Positions 1 through 8,345 of a stretch of DNA of 64,000 nucleotides are shown one piece after another (the stretch's first letter is position 1; each line of letters begins with the position of its first letter). Below the pieces are notes generated by a model. That model searched no databases. It saw only the letters and a program-made list of their open reading frames with translations, and was not told the origin of the DNA. The stretch covers positions 186,001 through 250,000 of the forward strand of contig NZ_QJRY01000006.1 in assembly GCF_003205195.1 (NCBI RefSeq). Direction: 5' to 3'. A program made the translations under genes and the position numbers. Source of the stretch: Peteryoungia wuzhouensis. Lineage in GTDB: Bacteria > Pseudomonadota > Alphaproteobacteria > Rhizobiales > Rhizobiaceae.

Positions 1-1
1 G

Positions 2-766
2 TTGGGGCCGGCCTCCGATCCAGCCACGTTCAGCATCGGTTTCATGGTTGGCTGCCTGCTGGTCGGGCTGGTTGGTGGTCTCTTCAACGGGATCTTGATT
101 GCCCGCTATTCCATCACGCCGATCCTTTGCACGCTTGGCACGCAGATGGCATTCATGGGCCTTGCGATCGTTGTCTCTCAAGGCCGCGCCGTCACCGTCG
201 GCAGTCCGGCGATACTCTGGAGCCTCGGCAACGATATGCTGTTTGGCATACCGATCAGTTTCGTCATCTTCGTGGTCGTTGCTACGCTTATTGGCGCCGT
301 GTTGAAGTTCACGCCTTTCGGCCTATGGCTGATGTTGATGGGGACGAACCCTAAGGCTGCGACTTTCGCCGGATTTCCGAAGAATGGTGTCGTCCTAACG
401 ACCTATGCCTTGTCCGGAACGCTGTCGGGTCTGGCTGGTATCATAATCGCGGCCCGCAACGTCAATGTGAAGTTCGACTATGGCAGCTCCTATCTGCTGA
501 TCGCCATCTTGATCGCGGTCATGGCAGGTGTTCGCCCTGAAGGTGGCTACGGCCGTGTCGTCTGCGTGGTTTTAAGTGCGGTCGCGCTTCAGCTGATGTC
601 GAGCCTGCTCAACTTTGGCGGTCTTTCCAATTTTGTCCGGGATTTCGCCTGGGGAGCACTGTTGCTCACCTTTCTGGCGGTTGGACGCTACGACGTGATC
701 GGCTTTTTTGCTCCGATGCGTCGCCCTGAAGATCCTTCGGCGTCTGTCCCTCAATCGCCGAAGTAA
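2..766 (+). CDS. Sugar ABC transporter permease, RbsC type (5' partial)
   Basis: Inner-membrane permease of a ribose/rhamnose-type (CUT2) ABC importer. The visible 254 residues hold several hydrophobic segments and the typical BPD_transp_2 stretch LSGTLSGLAGIIIAARN in the second half. The frame is open to the window edge and the first codons match mid-protein sequence of the family, which is normally about 320-340 residues. I therefore read it as missing its N-terminus rather than starting at the TTG at position 2. It is followed by the binding protein after 30 bases and belongs to the same operon. A second permease of the same family lies at 3452, so the importer may use a permease heterodimer. 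Confidence 0.88.
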   Translation: MGPASDPATFSIGFMVGCLLVGLVGGLFNGILIARYSITPILCTLGTQMAFMGLAIVVSQGRAVTVGSPAILWSLGNDMLFGIPISFVIFVVVATLIGAVLKFTPFGLWLMLMGTNPKAATFAGFPKNGVVLTTYALSGTLSGLAGIIIAARNVNVKFDYGSSYLLIAILIAVMAGVRPEGGYGRVVCVVLSAVALQLMSSLLNFGGLSNFVRDFAWGALLLTFLAVGRYDVIGFFAPMRRPEDPSASVPQSPK

Positions 767-796
767 CAAATCGAGGGAAAACTTGTGGAGGAAAGC

Positions 797-1807
797 ATGA
801 ACTCGTTTGCCAGGAAAATGATGCTCGGCACCGCACTTGCAGCCGTCGCGCTTGGAGGCTCGGTCGGAGTGCTGGTCGCGCAGGACAAGCCTGTGATCGC
901 GACAGTGGTCAAGATCAGCGGTATCCCGTGGTTCGACCGCATGAACACCGGTGTGGTTGCCTTCCAGGAAGCCAATCCGGATGTAGTCGCAAGCCAGAGC
1001 GGTCCGGCGACTGCCGACTCTGCCCAGCAGCTGCAGATCGTCAACGATCTGGTGGCCAAGGGCGTGAATGCTCTCGCGGTCGTTCCGATGGATCCGGCCG
1101 TGCTCGAAGGCACGCTGCAGCGGGCCATGGAACGTGGCATCATCGTTGTCACCCACGAGGCCGACAACCAGATCAATACAAACGCCAATGTCGAAGCATT
1201 CGATAACGCTGATTATGGTGCCGCGTTGAACGAGCGCCTTGCGGAATGCATGGGCAAGGAAGGTAAGTGGACGACATTTGTCGGGTCGCTCGGCAGCCGT
1301 ACGCACATGCAGTGGGTCGGGGCCGGCGAAGAAAATGCCAAGAAGTATCCCGGCATGGAGCTTGTCGATGCGAACAACGAGTCCTTCGACGATGCAAATG
1401 GGACCTATGAAAAGGCCAAGGAAATCCTGCGCAAGCATCCTGACATCAAGGGTTTCCAGACTTCCGCCGGCAATGACGTCCTCGGCGTTGGCCGGGCCAT
1501 CGATGAAGCAGGTCTGAGCGGCAAAGTCTGCCTGGTTGGCACGGGTCTTCCGAACCCTTCGGCCGATCTTCTTGAATCCGGCGCAATCACCGCAATCGGC
1601 TTCTGGGATCCCCAGAAAGCTGGCATGGCAATGAACACGATCGCCAAGCTCCTGCTCGAAAAGAAGGAGCTCACCGATGGCATGGATCTCGGTGTGCCCG
1701 GCTATGAAAAGGTGACCGTGAAGCAGGGCGCCGGCAAGGGCTTGCTGGTGGTCGGTAACGGCATGGTTCTCGCCGACAAGGCTACCTACAAGGACTTCCT
1801 GTTCTGA
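797..1807 (+). CDS. Periplasmic sugar-binding protein, LsrB/RhaS-like (Peripla_BP_4)
   Basis: Periplasmic substrate-binding protein of the ribose-type importer, 336 aa. It has an N-terminal signal peptide (MNSFARKMMLGTALAAVALG, then a VAQ/D-like cleavage region) and the type I periplasmic-binding fold. The fold motifs VVPMDPAVLEGTLQRAMERG and TSAGNDVLGVGRAIDEAG are characteristic of autoinducer-2/rhamnose-type binding proteins. I chose ATG 797 because GGAGGAAAG directly precedes it; the in-frame GTG at 785 lies within that ribosome-binding site. It sits between a permease and the ATPase. A strong stem-loop follows the stop codon. The ligand cannot be read from sequence, but the downstream DhaKL-type kinase suggests a small ketose or polyol-derived sugar. 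Confidence 0.9.
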   Translation: MNSFARKMMLGTALAAVALGGSVGVLVAQDKPVIATVVKISGIPWFDRMNTGVVAFQEANPDVVASQSGPATADSAQQLQIVNDLVAKGVNALAVVPMDPAVLEGTLQRAMERGIIVVTHEADNQINTNANVEAFDNADYGAALNERLAECMGKEGKWTTFVGSLGSRTHMQWVGAGEENAKKYPGMELVDANNESFDDANGTYEKAKEILRKHPDIKGFQTSAGNDVLGVGRAIDEAGLSGKVCLVGTGLPNPSADLLESGAITAIGFWDPQKAGMAMNTIAKLLLEKKELTDGMDLGVPGYEKVTVKQGAGKGLLVVGNGMVLADKATYKDFLF

Positions 1808-1823
1808 TCCTCCCGATCAGCCC

Positions 1824-1853
1824 CGTGACCGGAGGGAAGATCTTCCGGTCACG
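1824..1853 (+). other. Stem-loop between binding-protein and ATPase genes
   Basis: The 10-bp arm CGTGACCGGA at 1824-1833 pairs perfectly with 1844-1853 around a 10-base loop, 16 bases after the binding-protein stop. No T-run follows, so it is more likely an mRNA 3'-stabilising hairpin or partial attenuator, of the kind that keeps binding-protein message more abundant than the rest of the operon, than a full terminator. Confidence 0.6.
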
Positions 1854-1895
1854 CCACCGCAGCATGAACACGTCTGCGGAAAAAATGAGGATCGT

Positions 1896-3452
1896 GTGCC
1901 CGTGATAGCAATGCAGACCAATATTGAGCAGCCGGCAGAGCTGCTGCGATTGAACAATATCCAGAAGTGGTTTGGCGGTGTGCACGCGCTTCGGGGCATC
2001 AACCTGACGCTTGCTCGCGGTCAGGTCTATCACCTTCTGGGTGAAAACGGTTGCGGCAAAAGCACTGTTATCAAGATCATGTCAGGTGCCCATCCACCGT
2101 CTGCGGGTGAGATCATTTTGGAAGGCAAGAGCTTTCCAGCGCTTACCCCCATTCAGTCGCTTTCGGCTGGTATCGAGACAGTCTACCAGGATCTTTCGCT
2201 CCTGCCCAATATGACGGTCGCCGAAAATGTCGCGCTGACCGAGCAGCTCGTGTCTGCGGGCGGGCGGCTTGCGCGTATCTTCAGGCGTAGCCAGATGCAT
2301 GAAACGGCGGCACGTGCGCTTGCTGCCGTCGGCCTGCCCACCGACCGAGGCTTCCTGCAGGAGATCGTTTCTGACCTGCCGCTTGCAACCCGCCAACTGG
2401 TGGCGATCGCTCGAGCCATCGCAACGCGGGCAAAGCTCGTGATCATGGACGAGCCTACGACGTCCCTGACGAGACGTGAAGTCGACAATCTGATTGCAGT
2501 GGTCGAGCGCCTGCGTGCCGAAGGTGTGACCGTGCTTTTCGTCACCCATAAGCTCGAAGAGTGCTACCGGATCGGTGGAAACGCCATCGTTTTCCGTGAT
2601 GGGCAGTGTGTGGCCCAAGGCCCGATCGCCGACTTTACCAAGGGCGATCTGGCAGAATTGATGACCGGAAGGCAGATTACTGCAACTCGGTATCGCGAGA
2701 CACGTCCGGGCGGTCAAGTCTTCTTCGAAATCGACCATTTGCAGACCGACAATGTCGAAGATGTTTCACTCGCCGTGCGAAGCGGCGAAATTCTCGGTAT
2801 CACCGGTCTTGCGGATTCCGGTCGCAACGAGCTTGCCATGGCACTTGCAGGTGTCATGCCGACCGGGCGGGGCAAGATGCTGATCGACGGGAAAGAGATC
2901 AGGCTGAACTCACCCTCTGACGCCATCCAGTACGGTATCGGATATGTCCCGGAGGATCGCCTCGCCGAGGGACTGTTTCTAGACAAGTCCATTCTCGACA
3001 ACGAGATCGCCCTGACCGTCCGGGATCTGACCAATGCCATCGGTGTCATTGACCGCGATCGGGCGAGGGCCCTCGCCGACGACCTGTCTGCTCAAATGCG
3101 CCTCAATACAAAGAATATTGACCTTCCTGTCGGCTCGCTCTCTGGCGGGAACCAGCAACGCGTTCTGATTGGACGCTGGCTCAGCATCCGCCCCAGGCTT
3201 TTGATCCTGCACGGCCCGACGGTTGGAGTCGATGTCGGTTCGAAGGATACCATTTATCGGGTCATCCAATCTCTTTCCGCCTCGGGCATGGGGTTGATTA
3301 TCGTCAGTGATGATCTGCCGGAACTCCTGCAGAACGCCGACAGGATCATCGTCATGAACGGTGGCCAGATCGTCTCGGAATTCGATGCGGAGAAAGCGTC
3401 TGAGGACGACCTCTACCGGGCAATGTTGGGCAGTGCAAAGGGGGCCGAATAA
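1896..3452 (+). CDS. Sugar ABC transporter ATP-binding protein, RbsA type, with degenerate second Walker B
   Basis: Cytoplasmic double-ATPase subunit of the importer, 518 aa. The first nucleotide-binding domain has Walker A GENGCGKST and Walker B LVIMDEPTTSL. The second has the usual relaxed Walker A (GLADSGRNEL) and a clear signature LSGGNQQRV. Its Walker B, however, reads LLILHGPTVGVDVG, where the family has a D-E pair before P-T, so the metal-binding Asp and catalytic Glu are both lost at site 2. The start could be GTG 1896 or ATG 1911. The stop overlaps the next permease start by one base. Function as the ATPase of this importer is secure; one catalytic site may be inactive. Confidence 0.92.
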   Translation: MPVIAMQTNIEQPAELLRLNNIQKWFGGVHALRGINLTLARGQVYHLLGENGCGKSTVIKIMSGAHPPSAGEIILEGKSFPALTPIQSLSAGIETVYQDLSLLPNMTVAENVALTEQLVSAGGRLARIFRRSQMHETAARALAAVGLPTDRGFLQEIVSDLPLATRQLVAIARAIATRAKLVIMDEPTTSLTRREVDNLIAVVERLRAEGVTVLFVTHKLEECYRIGGNAIVFRDGQCVAQGPIADFTKGDLAELMTGRQITATRYRETRPGGQVFFEIDHLQTDNVEDVSLAVRSGEILGITGLADSGRNELAMALAGVMPTGRGKMLIDGKEIRLNSPSDAIQYGIGYVPEDRLAEGLFLDKSILDNEIALTVRDLTNAIGVIDRDRARALADDLSAQMRLNTKNIDLPVGSLSGGNQQRVLIGRWLSIRPRLLILHGPTVGVDVGSKDTIYRVIQSLSASGMGLIIVSDDLPELLQNADRIIVMNGGQIVSEFDAEKASEDDLYRAMLGSAKGAE

Positions 3453-4483
3453 TGAATGCAATTAAAGCCGAGGCGGCCCCTTCTTCGACGCCCGAAAGAA
3501 CTTATGGATTGGGTTCTCTGATACGCCGGCGCCCCGAGACGATTACCTTCGCTCTGCTCGTGACCATCTGTGTTGCGGTCTCGATCGCCAATCCGGCCTT
3601 TCTGCAGCCTTCGACTCTGATCGATATCGGTCGCTCAAGCGTCGTGATGGGACTTTTTGCACTCGGCGTCTTCGTCATTCTGGCGGCGGGAGGCATCGAT
3701 GTCTCGTTCACTGCCATTGCCGCCTTCACGATGTATTCGGTGACCCTTTTGGTGCAAACCCATCTGCCCGGGTTGCCGATCTTGGTGATCATCCTGATCG
3801 CGATGGCAGGCGGTGTTTTTCTCGGCATCATCAACGGGCTCCTTGTTCACCATCTGCGGGTGCCCTCGCTGATCGTGACGATCGGCACTCAGTATCTGTT
3901 TCGGGGTTTTTTGCTCTCCTTCATCGGCACCGTGTGGATCATGTCGTTGCCACCACAAATGGGGGCGTTCGGGCGGATGCCGCTGCTGCAGTTCGAATCC
4001 GCCAATGGCGCTTTGATTACCTTGCCTTTCTACTTCCTCGTGCTTCCCGCAGCCGCCATTCTCACCTGGTGGATCCTGAACCGGACCCTGATGGGGCGGG
4101 CTATCTTTGCCGTGGGTGGCAATGCCAGCATCGCCGAGCGTCTGGGCTACAGCCTGCGCACGGTGCACCTGTTCCTTTTCGGTTATGCGGGAGCATTGGC
4201 AGGCCTTGCAGGTGTCATTCATGTCTGCGCCAACCGTCAGGCGAATCCATTTGATCTTGTTGGAACGGAAATCAACGTGATTGCGGCCGTCGTTCTCGGT
4301 GGAGCCCGGATCACAGGTGGAACCGGCACGGTTCTCGGCACGATTCTCGGCGTCTTGCTGATCGTCGTCATCAACAGCGTTCTGGTGCTGGTCGGGATCC
4401 CGAGCACCTGGCAGCGACTGGTCGTCGGCAGTTTCATCCTGCTCGCAGCTGCCTTCTTCGTCACGCGACAGCGCAAAAAGTAA
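3452..4483 (+). CDS. Sugar ABC transporter permease, RbsC type
   Basis: Second inner-membrane permease of the ribose-type importer, 343 aa, full length for the family. It has about eight to ten hydrophobic segments and the conserved region VILAAGGIDVSFTAIAAFT near the middle. Its ATG overlaps the last base of the ATPase stop (TAATG), implying translational coupling. Along with the partial permease at the window start it gives the operon two permease genes, an arrangement also seen in LsrC/LsrD-type systems. It is followed by the kinase genes with only a short gap. Confidence 0.9.
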   Translation: MNAIKAEAAPSSTPERTYGLGSLIRRRPETITFALLVTICVAVSIANPAFLQPSTLIDIGRSSVVMGLFALGVFVILAAGGIDVSFTAIAAFTMYSVTLLVQTHLPGLPILVIILIAMAGGVFLGIINGLLVHHLRVPSLIVTIGTQYLFRGFLLSFIGTVWIMSLPPQMGAFGRMPLLQFESANGALITLPFYFLVLPAAAILTWWILNRTLMGRAIFAVGGNASIAERLGYSLRTVHLFLFGYAGALAGLAGVIHVCANRQANPFDLVGTEINVIAAVVLGGARITGGTGTVLGTILGVLLIVVINSVLVLVGIPSTWQRLVVGSFILLAAAFFVTRQRKK

Positions 4484-4497
4484 CAGTGGAGGATAAA

Positions 4498-5499
4498 GTG
4501 AAGAAATTTCTCAACGATCCGGTCGATTTCGTCGACGAAATGCTCGAGGGCATTTACGCGGCACATCCTATGGTCACTTACGCGAATGGCGACCTGCGCT
4601 GCCTCGTCACGGCAAAACCGAAGGCGGGCAAGGTCGGACTGACCACCGGTGGAGGCTCGGGCCATCTGCCGACGTTCCTCGGTTTTGTAGGCGACGGCAT
4701 GCTCGACGGAGCAGCCGTTGGTGGTGTCTTCCAGTCCCCCAGTGCAGAGCAGATGTACCAGGTGACGAAGGCCGTCGATCAGGGCGCAGGGGTCCTCTAC
4801 ATCTACGGCAACTATTCTGGTGACATCATCAACTTCGACATGGCCGCCGAACTTGCAGATCTTGATGGCATCGCCGTTAAGCAGGTCGTTGGAAATGACG
4901 ACGTCGCCTCCTCAGTCGTCGGAGAGGAACACAAGCGCCGTGGCGTTGCAGGTATCTTTTTCATCTACAAGGCGGCAGGTGCAGCGGCGGCGGAAGGCCT
5001 ATCGCTCGACGAGGTATCGAGGATTGCCGACAAGGCACGACTGAAGAGCCGGACCATGGGGGTCGCACTTTCAAGTTGCGTCGTGCCGGAAATCGGTCAC
5101 GCCACCTTTTCCATCGGCGAGGACGAAATGGAAATCGGTATGGGTATCCATGGCGAACCCGGTATCAGCCGCAAGAAACTCGCTCCGGCAGACGCGGTCG
5201 TCGATGAGATGATGGACCGTATCTTCAATGAAACCGACTATAAACCGGGTGACGACGTCGCCGTCCTCGTGAACGGGCTCGGTGGTACACCGCTTGAGGA
5301 ACTCTATATCCTGTTTCGTCGGGTCCGCCAGCTCCTCGACTCGCGCGGCGTCACGGCCAAGCATGTCTGGATCGGCGAGTTCGCCACCTCGATGGAAATG
5401 GCGGGCGCCTCTGTCTCGATCCTGCATCTGGATGCAGAACTCGACCGCCTGATGGCCGCTCCAGCCAACACGCCATTCTTCAAGCATATTACGGGATAA
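4498..5499 (+). CDS. dhaK: Dihydroxyacetone kinase DhaK-type subunit
   Basis: Substrate-binding subunit of a DhaK/DhaL two-subunit kinase, 333 aa. Counting from GTG 4498, His218 lies in GMGIHGEPG, the residue that forms the hemiaminal bond with the ketose in E. coli DhaK. His56 (GGGSGH) and Asp109 (YSGD) also fall at the E. coli positions. I chose GTG 4498 because GTGGAGGATAAA just before it is the ribosome-binding site and because MKKFLNDP matches DhaK N-termini. The transporter context suggests that the substrate is imported by the upstream ABC system. Dihydroxyacetone or a C4 ketose such as erythrulose are both possible; the sequence does not decide. Confidence 0.9.
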   Translation: MKKFLNDPVDFVDEMLEGIYAAHPMVTYANGDLRCLVTAKPKAGKVGLTTGGGSGHLPTFLGFVGDGMLDGAAVGGVFQSPSAEQMYQVTKAVDQGAGVLYIYGNYSGDIINFDMAAELADLDGIAVKQVVGNDDVASSVVGEEHKRRGVAGIFFIYKAAGAAAAEGLSLDEVSRIADKARLKSRTMGVALSSCVVPEIGHATFSIGEDEMEIGMGIHGEPGISRKKLAPADAVVDEMMDRIFNETDYKPGDDVAVLVNGLGGTPLEELYILFRRVRQLLDSRGVTAKHVWIGEFATSMEMAGASVSILHLDAELDRLMAAPANTPFFKHITG

Positions 5500-5503
5500 T
5501 GCC

Positions 5504-6151
5504 ATGAGCCTTGCAAAACTGGATGCGGGCCACCTGATCGCCCTGTTTCAAAGCTGGCAGCAACTCTTTGCCGAGCAACGCGAATTTCTGATCGCTCTTG
5601 ACGGTAAGGTCGGTGATAGCGATCTCGGGATCACGATGGCCAAATCTTTTGCCGCAGCTGCCGAAGCGGTTGCCGCTGAAGGCCGGGACGTCGGGCTGTC
5701 TAAACTTTTGCGTACCGCCGGTGCCACGATGGCGCGGACTGCGCCCTCGACGATGGGAACGCTCACGGCGACAGGTTTCCTGAGGGCGAGCAAGGCAGTC
5801 GAAGGACTGGATGTTCTGGATACAGCTGCTCTTGCTCTGTTCTGGCGGGCCTATACCGATGGGATTGCCGAACGAGGCAAGGCCAAGGTCGGAGACAAGA
5901 CGCTGCTTGATGTGCTTGATCCGCTCACCAGGGCGCTCGAAGCTGCGGCGGAAACGGGTGACAGTGTTCCTGTCGCGCTTTCTTTGGCTGCCAAGGCTGC
6001 AGAAGAAGCACTGGAGGCGACAAAGTCGATGGTGGCCCAGCACGGCAAGGCTGCGGCGTTCCAGGAAAAGACTGTGGGATTGCAGGATGCCGGCGCAACC
6101 GTTGGATTTTTCCTCGTCAGGCGCATGGCCGAATTCGTCGAGAGCCACTGA
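5504..6151 (+). CDS. dhaL: Dihydroxyacetone kinase DhaL-type subunit
   Basis: Nucleotide-binding subunit that partners the DhaK protein encoded four bases upstream, 215 aa. The magnesium-binding aspartates are present with the family spacing (Asp33, Asp38 and Asp40 in LDGKVGDSDLG). The usual His after the last Asp is Leu here. The second conserved region RTAPSTMGTLTATGFLRA resembles the DhaL nucleotide-binding loop. No DhaM-type phosphotransferase gene is seen in the window, so either ATP is the direct phosphoryl donor or a distant PTS protein serves it. It is the last gene of the operon and is followed by a terminator-like hairpin. Confidence 0.85.
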   Translation: MSLAKLDAGHLIALFQSWQQLFAEQREFLIALDGKVGDSDLGITMAKSFAAAAEAVAAEGRDVGLSKLLRTAGATMARTAPSTMGTLTATGFLRASKAVEGLDVLDTAALALFWRAYTDGIAERGKAKVGDKTLLDVLDPLTRALEAAAETGDSVPVALSLAAKAAEEALEATKSMVAQHGKAAAFQEKTVGLQDAGATVGFFLVRRMAEFVESH

Positions 6152-6249
6152 GGCTACGCCGCCGCCCGCAGGCTTGAACTCATCGGCGTCGATGCCGAGC
6201 ACCGGTATTTGGCCCTCCCGGCTAGACCATTCGAGAGTCTATGCTGGTA

Positions 6250-6288
6250 GCCGGCGCGTGGCGTGGTCACGGCGCCGGCATCATTTTT
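6250..6288 (+). terminator. Probable intrinsic terminator after the dhaKL operon
   Basis: GCCGGCGC at 6250-6257 pairs perfectly with GCGCCGGC at 6272-6279, and a short T-rich run (ATCATTTTT) follows. It lies about 100 bases after the dhaL stop. Confidence 0.6.
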
Positions 6289-6502
6289 GAGACGATATGT
6301 TAACTGCTGGTGCTGGGGCAGGCCGCTCGCGGTTTGACCATTGGAAAAGGCTGAGCACCATAATCATCTGGCACGAAGCATGGAAGCCTGCTGCCCGACG
6401 ATATGCGCCGTCAGCGCAACCTGATCGGCGGGACTGGTGGATTGAGGCCATCAACCCGACGGGCTGGCGACCACGGAACACGCCTGTCGGAACCCGAAGC
6501 GT

Positions 6503-6527
6503 GGCCTGATATGCAAAATTATCGGCC
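6503..6527 (+). promoter_or_regulatory. 25-bp motif, copy 1 (candidate AraC-type regulator site)
   Basis: The blocks GGCCTGA, ATGCAAAA and TATCGGCC appear in this order with one variable base between them. The same arrangement recurs at 20340-20364, giving 23 of 25 identical bases. It has imperfect dyad symmetry (GGCC ends). It lies 70 bases before the start of the ornithine-cyclodeaminase-like gene. A binding site for a shared regulator, probably the AraC protein at 19120, is inferred. Confidence 0.55.
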
Positions 6528-6597
6528 ACTTCCGACATTCCTTGCTTTCTCCATCCATGACAGCTTCCAGGCATCGGAAATCAGCAGAGTAACTTCC

Positions 6598-7773
6598 ATG
6601 CTTCAGGACAACTGCGACCGCCCAACGGACGGGCCCAAGATCTCGACGCAGATCGACTTCATCTATCTTTCCGAACCGGACATGATCCGAGCCGGAGTTG
6701 CCGATATGGCGGCATGTGTCGATACCATGGAAGAGATGTTCGGCCTGCTTCATCAGGGCGACTATCGCATGGCGGGCGCCAACAACAATTCGCATGGCTC
6801 GGTGATCATTTTCCCTGAAAATTCACCCTTTCCAGACATGCCCAAAGCCACGCCGGACCGTCGGTTCATGGCAATGCCGGCCTATCTGGGCGGCAGCTTC
6901 CGGACAGCAGGCATGAAGTGGTACGGCTCGAATATCGCGAACCGCGACAAGGGGCTGCCGCGCTCCATCCTGATGTTCGTGCTCAATGACGCCGATACTG
7001 GCGCGCCACTGGCCTTCATGTCAGCCAACCTGCTTTCGGCCTATCGGACCGGCGCGGTCCCAGGCGTTGGCGCTCGACACTTGGCTCGCAAGGATTCCCG
7101 TGTCGTCGGCATTCTCGGGCCAGGTGTCATGGCGAAAACCTCCCTTTCCGCCTTCATGGCAGTCTGCCCGCAGATCGACACAGTGAAGGTTAAGGGTCGC
7201 GGCCAGAAGAACCTCAATGCATTCCTTAAATGGCTTGGCGATACATTCCCCCAGATCACCAATGTTTCGGTCGTCGACAGTGTCGAAGAGGTGGTGCGCA
7301 ATTCCGACATCGTAACCTTTTGCAGTTCCGGCGCCACCGGCGACCCGTCGACCTATCCCTTGATTGTCAGGGAATGGATCAATCCGGGTACCTTCCTTGC
7401 CATGCCGGCACTCTGCAATGTCGACGAGGGCATGCACGCGCCTGAGATCCGCAAGGTTCTCGACAATACGGGACTCTACGAGGCCTGGTATGAGGAAAAT
7501 CCCAAGCCGGTGCACAACTCGATTCCTGCTGTCGGTATCAAGTTCATGGATCTCATCTCCGAAGGAAAGATGTCTCCGGATCAGCTCGAAGACCTGGGCA
7601 AGATCGTTGCCGGCGAGGCCCCCGGCCGCAATAACCATGAAGAAATCATCATCATGTCGGTGGGAGGCATGCCGGTGGAGGACGTCGCCTGGGGCACGGT
7701 CGTCTATCGAAATGCTCTCGAGAAGGGGATCGGCGTCAAGCTGAACCTTTGGGATACACCAACCCTCCGCTGA
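6598..7773 (+). CDS. Ornithine cyclodeaminase / mu-crystallin family protein
   Basis: Cytosolic NAD(P)-binding protein of the ornithine cyclodeaminase/mu-crystallin family, 391 aa from ATG 6598. It has the Rossmann motif GILGPGVMAK after the family stretch MSANLLSAYRTGAVPGVGARHLAR. Members include cyclodeaminases, ketimine reductases and amino-acid dehydrogenases, so the exact reaction is open. ATG 6598 was chosen because conserved sequence (IDFIYLSEPDMIRAGVADM) begins soon after it. An ATG at 6511 would put the 25-bp motif inside the coding region. Genes for RidA and an FAD oxidase follow in the same direction, which points to handling of an imine produced from an amine or amino acid. Confidence 0.82.
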   Translation: MLQDNCDRPTDGPKISTQIDFIYLSEPDMIRAGVADMAACVDTMEEMFGLLHQGDYRMAGANNNSHGSVIIFPENSPFPDMPKATPDRRFMAMPAYLGGSFRTAGMKWYGSNIANRDKGLPRSILMFVLNDADTGAPLAFMSANLLSAYRTGAVPGVGARHLARKDSRVVGILGPGVMAKTSLSAFMAVCPQIDTVKVKGRGQKNLNAFLKWLGDTFPQITNVSVVDSVEEVVRNSDIVTFCSSGATGDPSTYPLIVREWINPGTFLAMPALCNVDEGMHAPEIRKVLDNTGLYEAWYEENPKPVHNSIPAVGIKFMDLISEGKMSPDQLEDLGKIVAGEAPGRNNHEEIIIMSVGGMPVEDVAWGTVVYRNALEKGIGVKLNLWDTPTLR

Positions 7774-7842
7774 GGAAGTTCCGGCGCAAAGTGCGCGCTT
7801 CGTCCATCCCATCAAACTGTTGCAGAAAGCACACCAGAAACA

Positions 7843-8271
7843 ATGACCGATGTCATCAAAGTCAAAACCGGCTCAAGTTTTGAGGAACGCGGCAGCTATT
7901 CTCGCCTCGTTGCTGTCGACAATCTCATCTTCGTGTCCAACACCGCAGGCCGTAATCCCCACACGAAGTTGATATCCGATGATCTTGCAGAACAGACGCT
8001 TCAGGCTCTTTCGAACATTGAAGGCGCCTTAGCGGCGGTTGGGGCAAGCCTTGAGGACGTGGTTGCCGCGCGGGTTTTCGTCCAGTTTCCGGAACATATC
8101 GAGACGATCATGGCGGCTTATGCCGAGAGGATGCATGGCATCAACCCGACACTGACGATGACCTGCCCACCCCTTGGGTCCACCGAATACAAGGTGGAGA
8201 TCGAAGTCACCGCCTATCGCGGTGCGTCGAAGGCCAAGGTTACGGAAATGGTGATCTCCCTGGCCGGTTGA
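7843..8271 (+). CDS. RidA/YjgF/UK114 family protein
   Basis: Small trimeric-type Rid family protein, 142 aa, a typical length. It contains FVSNTAGRNP, matching the family strand around the active-site pocket, and ARVFVQFPEHIETIMAAY near the middle. The conserved C-terminal Arg/Glu region is represented by YKVEIEVTAYRG. RidA proteins hydrolyse reactive enamine/imine intermediates to the keto acid and ammonia. Lying between an ornithine-cyclodeaminase-like gene and an amine oxidase gene, it probably completes deamination of the oxidase product. Without the full canonical RidA arginine motif it may belong to a Rid1-7 subgroup rather than archetypal RidA. Confidence 0.85.
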   Translation: MTDVIKVKTGSSFEERGSYSRLVAVDNLIFVSNTAGRNPHTKLISDDLAEQTLQALSNIEGALAAVGASLEDVVAARVFVQFPEHIETIMAAYAERMHGINPTLTMTCPPLGSTEYKVEIEVTAYRGASKAKVTEMVISLAG

Positions 8272-8345
8272 GACCGCGCGAGCACGGCCTTGGTCGCCAG
8301 ACTGAGGTCTTACGCCAAATCCCATCGTGATTGAGGAAGACTGCC

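Larger units (their letters stand above)
6152..6597. other. Intergenic region with terminator and promoter/operator
   Basis: About 450 bases without a convincing gene. It holds a terminator-like hairpin for the upstream operon (6250-6288) and a 25-bp motif shared with the AraC/dpp intergenic region (6503-6527). A frame can be read into the next gene from 6403 or 6511, but it lacks a ribosome-binding site and resemblance to the family N-terminus. Confidence 0.6.

Noticed and set aside
6403-6597. N-terminal extension of the cyclodeaminase-like protein
   Set aside because: The extra 65 residues have no family similarity, lack a ribosome-binding site and include the 25-bp regulatory motif.
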